A stretch of DNA of 6,965 nucleotides, taken from positions 1 to 6,965 of the forward strand of contig JAKAJX010000303.1 of NCBI GenBank assembly GCA_021824855.1. Direction: 5' to 3'. Each line of letters begins with the position of its first letter. The first letter of the stretch is position 1. This DNA is from Bacteroidota bacterium. GTDB taxonomy: Bacteria > Bacteroidota > Bacteroidia > Chitinophagales > Chitinophagaceae. This document shows, in pieces, positions 5,549 to 6,965 of the stretch. The translations under genes were made by a program, and so were the position numbers. Below the pieces are notes generated by a model. It did no database searches and was not told the origin of the DNA. It was given only the letters and a program-made list of their open reading frames with translations.

Positions 5549-6965
5549 TTAGGGATTTACCAAAATATTTCCGGTCATTTCTTTAGGAATTGGTAAACCC
5601 ATTACATGTAAAATAGAAGGGGCTATATCACCTAATTTACCGGCATTTACTGTTCCATGCCATTCTTTGTCTATTACAAATAGTGGTACTAAATTTAAAG
5701 AATGTTGTGTATTGGGGGTTCCATCTTCGTTAACCATAAAATCTGCATTGCCATGGTCGGCAGTTAAAAAAATGGTGTATCCGTGTTTTAAAGCAGTGGT
5801 AACAATTTTTTCAACGCAAGTATCTACCGTTTCTACTGCTTTTATTACTGCACTAAAAACGCCTGTATGTCCTACCATATCTGCATTTGCAAAGTTTAAA
5901 CAAATAAAATCGGCAGATTCATTTTCAATTTCAGGAACTAATTTTTCGGTTATTTCAAATGCGCTCATTTCCGGTTTTAAATCGTAAGTGGCAACTTTTG
6001 GAGATGCAGCCATTATACGTGTTTCGCCAGTAAATTCTTTTTCTCTTCCTCCACTAAAAAAGAATGTTACATGCGGGTATTTTTCGGTTTCGGCAATTCT
6101 AATTTGTTTTTTATTATTATTTGCTAACACTTCACCTAATGTATTATTCAAATTGTCGTTTTCAAAAATTACTTGTACATCTTTAAAGGTTTTATCATAC
6201 TCCGTCATGGTAGTGTAATGCAATGATAGGGTATGCATATTTTGTTCGGTATGATTTTCTTGCGTTAAAACATGGGTAATTTCGCGGCATCTATCGGTTC
6301 TAAAATTAAAGCAAATTACTGCATCGCCATCCTTAATTTTTGCTTTAGAAGTATCAATAGTTGCATTAATTATTGGTTTAATAAATTCGTCGGTAATATT
6401 ATTTTGGTAAGAGGTTTCAATTGATTGTATTAGATTATTACTTTGTTCGCCTGCTCCATTTACCAATGCATCATAGGCTAATTTCACACGTTCCCAGCGT
6501 TTATCTCTATCCATAGCATAATATCTGCCGGTAATGCTTGCAATTTTACCAACATTGGCATCTAAATGTTGTTGTAATTCTTTAATAAATCCTATTCCGC
6601 TTTTAGGATCACAATCTCTTCCATCGGTAAATGCATGAACATATACTTCATTTAAATTTTGTTCTTTGCAAACATTAATAATGGCTTTTAAATGATTGAT
6701 GTGAGAATGCACACCACCATCGCTAACCAAGCCAATGAGGTGTAAGGCTTTATTATTATTTTTTGCATAATTGATAGAAGCCAATAATACTTCGTTGGTA
6801 GCAAACTCTCCGGTTTTAATGGCAACATTTATCCTTTGCAATTCTTGATAAACAATTCTTCCTGCACCTAAATTTAAATGACCCACTTCACTGTTTCCCA
6901 TTTGTCCATCGGGAAGTCCTACCGCTTCACCACAAGTAACTAACGTTGTGTGAGGATATTGATTG
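5549..6965 (-). CDS. gpmI: Cofactor-independent phosphoglycerate mutase GpmI, 5' end missing
   Basis: The enzyme interconverts 3- and 2-phosphoglycerate in glycolysis and gluconeogenesis, using two Mn ions and a phosphoserine intermediate in the cytoplasm. The frame stays open to the right edge: 471 residues are visible, against about 505-515 usual, so roughly 40 N-terminal residues with the first metal-binding DGxG are outside. The visible part starts NQYPHTTLVTCGEAVGLPDG and continues QMGNSEVGH. The nucleophile Ser of GNSEVGH is encoded at 6890-6892, equivalent to Ser62 of Geobacillus GpmI. Further marks are SDGGVHSH, DGRDCDP, GRYYAMDRDKRWERV, FNFRTDRCREIT, KYPHVTFFFSGG, ADMVGHTG, TADHGNAD and NTQHSLNLVP, which together carry the substrate and metal ligands. 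A methionine at 6901 is internal, not the start. The haem-binding gene follows 9 bases downstream in the same transcript. Confidence 0.98.
   Translation of the reverse strand, partial: NQYPHTTLVTCGEAVGLPDGQMGNSEVGHLNLGAGRIVYQELQRINVAIKTGEFATNEVLLASINYAKNNNKALHLIGLVSDGGVHSHINHLKAIINVCKEQNLNEVYVHAFTDGRDCDPKSGIGFIKELQQHLDANVGKIASITGRYYAMDRDKRWERVKLAYDALVNGAGEQSNNLIQSIETSYQNNITDEFIKPIINATIDTSKAKIKDGDAVICFNFRTDRCREITHVLTQENHTEQNMHTLSLHYTTMTEYDKTFKDVQVIFENDNLNNTLGEVLANNNKKQIRIAETEKYPHVTFFFSGGREKEFTGETRIMAASPKVATYDLKPEMSAFEITEKLVPEIENESADFICLNFANADMVGHTGVFSAVIKAVETVDTCVEKIVTTALKHGYTIFLTADHGNADFMVNEDGTPNTQHSLNLVPLFVIDKEWHGTVNAGKLGDIAPSILHVMGLPIPKEMTGNILVNP

Noticed and set aside
5667..6218. Plus-strand open frames of 106 and 76 codons
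   Set aside because: They lie antisense within gpmI, whose coding strand is unmistakable, and show no motifs of their own.
1..6965. Mobile elements, CRISPR arrays, toxin-antitoxin or defence genes
   Set aside because: There are no transposase or integrase motifs, no regularly spaced repeats and no defence domains; the content and base composition are uniform core-genome type.

Overview
The window is an AT-rich piece of a bacterial chromosome that reads as Bacteroidota, probably close to Chitinophagales/Sphingobacteriales; the order-level guess is weak. Supporting signs are the sigma-54 factor with its Bacteroidota-style N-terminus, a TACCTTCG element matching the Bacteroidota -7 consensus TAnnTTTG, start codons without clear Shine-Dalgarno sequences, a signal peptide ending in FAQ, and a Haem_bd-type CxxCH protein. 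Eight protein genes fill almost the whole window. I see no rRNA, tRNA, mobile element, CRISPR array or gene-free stretch longer than about 120 bases.

Left part (1-2050): a DsbA-family thioredoxin-fold protein (minus strand, cut by the left edge) is divergent from a PLP-dependent aminotransferase of the DegT/DnrJ/EryC1/StrS family. The aminotransferase resembles KdnA, which makes 8-amino-8-deoxy-Kdo for lipopolysaccharide. It meets tail-to-tail a small exported protein of unknown function.

Middle (2051-4340): the small exported gene is divergent from rpoN, which encodes sigma-54. The 107-base spacer between them holds a cluster of TGTAAA half-sites and a second, larger dyad, and is the most structured non-coding DNA here. 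rpoN is followed at 29 bases by a multi-membrane-span protein with eroded PAP2 phosphatase motifs, probably in the same transcript.

Right part (4357-6965, all minus strand): gpmI, the cofactor-independent phosphoglycerate mutase (5' end outside the window), is followed after 9 bases by a membrane-anchored haem-binding protein. A clear hairpin plus T-tract then ends this two-gene unit. Beyond it lies engB (ysxC/yihA), an essential ribosome-assembly GTPase, tail-to-tail with the PAP2-like gene.

Most of this is core or housekeeping content: glycolysis, ribosome assembly, sigma factor, envelope sugar. I found no convincing novel multi-gene system. The items most worth a second look are the rpoN upstream region, the small exported protein, the KdnA-like enzyme, and the PAP2-like protein with altered catalytic positions.
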